This document shows, one piece after another, positions 60,529 through 64,000 of a stretch of DNA of 64,000 nucleotides. A model generated the notes under the pieces. It was given only the letters and a program-made list of their open reading frames with translations. It ran no database searches and had not been told where the DNA came from. Within the stretch, counting starts at the first letter, position 1, and every line of letters starts with the position of its first letter. The stretch covers positions 9,916,689 to 9,980,688 of the forward strand of contig BTRK01000002.1 in assembly GCA_036245805.1 (NCBI GenBank), read 5' to 3'. This stretch comes from Pristionchus mayeri. Its lineage: Eukaryota > Nematoda > Chromadorea > Rhabditida > Neodiplogasteridae. A program made the position numbers and the translations under genes.

Positions 60529-60849
60529 TTGCAGAAAGCAAGCAAACAATCAATCAAAAAAGTTACAAGTTTTCTTGAATCCCAGCCAGTATATTCGAGA
60601 CATAAACAAGTTAGATACAAGTTTCCTCTTCGTCAAACCCGCGGTGATTTTGTATTTTCCCATGTTCAGGCAGACTTGATTGATATTAGTGCTTTAGCAC
60701 GTCAAAACAAGGGTAATCGTTATGCCCTAACCATGATTGACTGCTACAGCAGGTTTGCCTTTGTCATTCCTCTTCATCGAAAAACCGGTCAAGAGGTTGC
60801 GAATGCTTTGGAGAAATCATTTGAAAGTCTGCAAATGTTTCAATGTTGA
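60529..60849 (+). pseudogene. Integrase fragment, Maverick/Polinton type
   Basis: The frame contains QADLIDISALARQNKGNRYA then LTMIDCYSRFAFVIPLHRKT and GQEVANALEKSF. This is the start of an rve integrase core with the first catalytic aspartate (DLID) and second (MIDCYSR). The wording around DLIDIS...N-G-R-Y is closest to Maverick/Polinton integrases as I know them; a gypsy-type source is the alternative. It stops after MFQC, just before the Tc1-like element, and lacks the glutamate-bearing end and all other element genes. It is a relic only. The true start of homology is probably near 60590. Confidence 0.75.
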
Positions 60850-60868
60850 ATGCCCTCATAATTATATA

Positions 60869-62172
60869 CAGTAGCTCCAGAAAGTTTGTAGACGATTTGT
60901 AATTTTGATATAACTTTCGCTACAGTTGATTTAGCAAATTAGATGTTGGGGCGCTATATACCAAATCCATCGAGGAATACGATGCGCATATTGCGTCATC
61001 ACTTGCATCATCACTGATTGCGTAGTGATGACGCAATGGAACAATACTTTTTCAAACATCCATTATTCTTACATAGATTTTTTTCCTACTTTCTGAGGTT
61101 GGAGTCATGACTGAGGCCTACCAAGAATAATTTTTTGAAAGTGCTGCGCGGTCGCACATTTGCTGCAGCCGTGCTGCAAAAACGGGGTCCGAATTTTAGA
61201 TCTCGCCTCCTAGACTAGCTAGAGACTCGTTCAAAGCGTCAAAATGATCGCCATCATGACCACAGATGATCCTGTGAATATGGCAAAAATATCTCGATAA
61301 TTGCCCTCAGGGCACGAAAAATCCCTTTTTTGGATGTCCATTTTTTGGGCATTCATAACTATGTGGGAAATGTAGGAAAAAAAACTGTTATTAGATGTGA
61401 TTCCCAACTTTTTAGAGCGATTGGATGTCTTTCCTGCCCTCGGCGTGCGTTTTTCCTAGGTATATTGGGGTCGGGAAACACCTCGTTTACGCACTCTCGT
61501 CGTCTGCACTCTCTCGCCCATAGGGGTAAATAAGGTGTTTCCCGACCCTTGTATACCTCCGGAAAACGATCGCCTCGGGTAGGAAATATATCCAATCGCT
61601 TTTTTGAACATTCCTAATAGATTTTGAACATTCCTAGGCAAAAACCAGATTTTTACCTACATGTCCCACATAGTTATGAATATCAAAACAATGGTCATCC
61701 AAAAAAGTGATTTTTTCGTGCCCTGAGGGCAATTATCGAGATATTGTTTTCATATTCTCAGAATCATCTGTACTCATGATGACGATCATTTCGACGCTTT
61801 GTACGAGTCTCTACCTAGTCTAGGAGCCGAGATCTAAATTTCGGACCCTGTTTTTGCAGCACGGCTGCAGCAAATGTGCGACCGCGCAGCACTTTCAAAA
61901 AATTATTCTAGGTAGGCCTCAGTCATGACTCCAACCTCAGAAAGATTGGCCAGCAGGAAAAAATCTATGTAAGAATAATGGATGTTTGAAAAAGTGTTGT
62001 TCGATTGCGTCATCACTACGCAATCAGTGATGATGCGAGTGATGACGCAATATGCGCATCGTATTCCTCGATGGATTTGGTATATAGCGCCCCAACATCT
62101 AATTTGCTAAATCAATTGTAGCGAAAGTTATATCAAAATTACAAATCGTCTACAAACTTTTTGGCGCTACTG
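60869..62172. mobile_element. Tc1-like foldback element with inverted arms of about 590 bases
   Basis: The ends CAGTAGCTCCAGAAAGTTTG and CAAACTTTTTGGCGCTACTG are flanked by TA on both sides. Nearly the whole element is two arms (60869-61460 and 61556-62172) with shared blocks such as GTAGTGATGACGCAAT, TTGCTGCAGCCGTGCTGCA and AATTGCCCTCAGGGCACGAA. A smaller hairpin (61462-61555) forms the apex. No transposase. TA flanks and CAGT termini fit the Tc1 branch. Confidence 0.88.
61462..61555. repeat. Hairpin at the apex of the Tc1-like element
   Basis: GGGTCGGGAAACACCT faces AGGTGTTTCCCGACCC with CGCACTCTCG and CACTCTCTCG inside. GTATA lies on both sides. Same CTCTC core as other hairpins but different arms. 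Confidence 0.7.
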
Positions 62173-62257
62173 TATGTATTTTTATTGTACACCACAATAG
62201 TGCTTCAGCTAATGGAAAATGTACATGAAAATGAATTGGGGAAGGGGAGGAGAGAGG

Positions 62258-62510
62258 ACAACAATCATCCGATTTGTGTTTACTTCAGATTATACCCATC
62301 GCTTCCGACGTTTCCTTCCATTTCATTATGGACCCGATGCCGCTCTTTCCGATGTCGTACGGAGTTCGGTGAAGGCCAATACTTCCGCTTCCGGGCTCTC
62401 CCATTATACACTACGCAATCTAAGTTCTCATGCGACATTGAAATGGTCGGCTCATACTGTCTGGGCGAAGTCGTTAGGGTGGAATGAAGCGGCGTAACAT
62501 ACTAGACACT
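62258..62510 (+). pseudogene. Receptor fragment, TM2-TM3 region, copy 2
   Basis: Parallels the locus at 52.88-53.9 kb: TTCCGACGTTTCCTTCCATT, then the PMPLFPMSYG region. It has a stop where copy 1 reads FRW. A later piece (TCTGGGCGAAGTCGTTAGGG) matches the TM3 exon start and is followed by a stop after GWNEAA. It lacks TM1. Confidence 0.6.
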
Positions 62511-62889
62511 CCGCCATATCGATTGCATTAACATAATTTGCAAGATATTGTAAACAGCTGCCATGCACTCCGGGTTAACAATGGTGTTATCGCAGCTTAC
62601 GTGTAACATGGTTTCATATTGAACAGATGTAATATGTCAGGAAATTGTTAGCTTCGATTATGGCGAAAACCCGCTTGGCTGACACCTCTACAGTTGTGGT
62701 CTGGCTTAACACAGTCGATTGCAATGCTCGATACTTCAACGAAATTCATTGTTGCGATAATTTAAATGATACTTCCGAATTTTCTAAATTATATTGATTA
62801 TATTATTTTAGCAGAATATACAGGGTGTACTTTTCCTGCTGAAATTACTCAAGAATTCACATGTTTATTTTTCATTTTCAAATGCTGAA
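62511..62889. other. Spacer
   Basis: No feature recognised. Confidence 0.3.
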
Positions 62890-63054
62890 CTTTTAATTGG
62901 AAACTGAACAGGGTTTATCGAATTCAGAGAAGCAGAAAGTGGTACATGTGTACCGCGACTCGACACAGCTTTATCGAGTTGCTTTTCCTCGTTTCTTTGA
63001 ATTTCCAGTATTTCTCCACCTACTTTGGACTATTGCATGTGAGTAACCATAACT

Positions 63055-63150
63055 AACGATCTCCATACTCTCTACTCCCCGTACTCTAGACCGGTCGAAC
63101 GATGAGAAAGTATATGAAATGAATAGACCATCGTTCGAATTCCAAACTCT
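63055..63150. repeat. CTCTC-core hairpin repeat
   Basis: TAACGATCTCCATACTCTCTAC faces GAGAAAGTATATGAAATGAA and GACCATCGTT, with a CTCTAGACCGGTCGAACG centre. The right part keeps the ATGAA...CGTTCGAATTC end of the family. Confidence 0.5.
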
Positions 63151-63564
63151 AGAAAATATTAAGCAGTGCGTTCGACGGAATCTGCCACATTTCCTCCCTA
63201 TTTTAGTGCCTACATAAGAAATGCCAGACGAGGTTGATCGTTTTTAATGTTATCATGAACATGATTTTATTCAGCTAGTAACTCCACTAGATCCGTCCAT
63301 TCACTACATCTTGAGCCACTTTTCAACTGCAATGATTGGTTAGTGAGGCAATTTTCAACTCAATAATGGGTCAGTAATAAGGCTCAATAAGGGTCATTCT
63401 TACCAAAATCTGACCAAAATCTAATTTGATTCGTAATTGATTGAATATTTGGATTTTTTTTCAGTCACATCCTCCGTCGTCACCTCGCTTTGCATCTTTA
63501 TCATAATTAGAAGTTCTGCGAAAACGAGCCTTGCCTACGCTCGATTGCTGATCACAGTCACGGT

Positions 63565-63671
63565 CAGGGGTGTGCAATAAGTATCCCCTCATTTCCCATG
63601 CTATCTCGTCGGGAAGAGTTGCGAGAGAGCATGGGGAATGAGGAGTGCGGGAAAGTTTTTGCACACCCCTG
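63565..63671. mobile_element. hAT MITE, 107 bases, inserted in a receptor pseudogene
   Basis: CAGGGGTGTGCAA and TTGCACACCCCTG are exact inverted ends. TCACGGT flanks both sides (63558-63564 and 63673-63679, with one extra T). The related receptor copy at 52714-52720 shows the uninterrupted TCACGGTGAC. The inside has CATGCTATCTCG facing CGAGAGAGCATG, again a CTCTC core. Confidence 0.9.
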
Positions 63672-64000
63672 TTCACGGTGACATAAATTATGACGAACAA
63701 AGCACTCAGGTTGCTTCAGATTCTGCCCGTCTCTTCTGATGTATCATTCAATTTAATTTTCGATCTCGTACCCCTCTTGCCACTTCCGTGCTGTTTTAGA
63801 TGACGGCCGATGCTTCCCATCTCGGGCTCCGCTTTTTTCCACTACTTAAAGGAGTGCTCCGGGGAATGAATGTTAGGGAGTCCCACCACGAAAATTCTGC
63901 GCTCTCAAACGGGAGACTGTAGCGAATTTAACCAGATAAAGAGGCGAATATGAAGTAGAGCAAATGAAACATAAAAAGATCAGTCACGTCCCTGCGCTAT

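Larger units (their letters stand above)
62890..63850 (+). pseudogene. Receptor fragment, TM1-TM2 region, copy 3
   Basis: TM1 part after the acceptor near 63465 reads VVTSLCIFIIIRSSAKTSLA, then YARLLITVTV. It is interrupted by a 107-base hAT MITE at 63565. The TM2 part from 63722 reads ILPVSSDVSFNLIFDLVPLL and then hits TGA where copy 1 has TGG. An upstream mini-exon candidate (YFSTYFGLLH) lies at 63008-63037. The rest lies beyond the window or is lost. Confidence 0.6.

Overview
The window looks like nuclear DNA of a nematode, probably a free-living diplogastrid such as Pristionchus (the genus is an inference). Reasons: genes split into many short exons by short GT-AG introns; likely spliced-leader acceptors directly upstream of several start codons; nematode-type serpentine chemoreceptor exons; a nematode-style sigma GST; TTAGGC-like repeats; and a dense load of small DNA transposons and RTE-type LINE fragments. 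No bacterial-style operon, rRNA or CRISPR array is visible.

Left part (1-12 kb): the 3' end of an RTE-like LINE (1-580), a complete 14-exon cytochrome P450 of the CYP2 clan (1054-4418, +), a complete 7-exon sigma-class glutathione S-transferase (5563-6973, -) arranged tail-to-tail with it, a Srv/Srg-like seven-transmembrane chemoreceptor (8461-10503, +; one splice junction unresolved), and a two-exon secreted 70-residue peptide gene (11802-12137, -).

Middle (12-40 kb): a TTAA-flanked foldback element (12473-13593), a long gene-poor stretch, a small secreted protein gene (19108-19326, -), and a large M13 neprilysin-like zinc metalloprotease (20402-26046, -) in about 25 exons with a membrane anchor, HEMTH and ENTAD zinc motifs and the family C-terminus. 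One exon junction near 21,000 does not keep frame. Then come gene-poor DNA with hairpin repeats, three fields of degenerate tandem repeats (34.5-37.9 kb) and a third small secreted protein gene (38107-39955, -).

Right part (40-64 kb): an old direct duplication (about 43.6-45.9 and 47.3-49.9 kb), one copy of which has received a mariner-like element; an unrecognised membrane-protein gene between the copies (about 46.0-47.2 kb, +); foldback repeats rich in TACGGTA; and a Srh/Str-like chemoreceptor locus (52.6-60.0 kb, +) whose introns hold two hAT-like elements, a TTAA element and an antisense RTE LINE joined to TTAGGC-like repeats. A Maverick/Polinton-type integrase fragment, a giant Tc1-like foldback element and two more broken copies of the same receptor follow.

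Functionally, the P450 and GST are phase I and phase II detoxification enzymes, the receptors are chemosensory, and neprilysins typically cut small extracellular peptides. The three small secreted proteins are candidate peptide precursors or effectors of unknown function. The strongest discovery material is the mobile-element record: filled and empty insertion sites, two different elements flanked by the same octamer, an element carrying a copy of a host exon boundary, and many different hairpins sharing one core motif.
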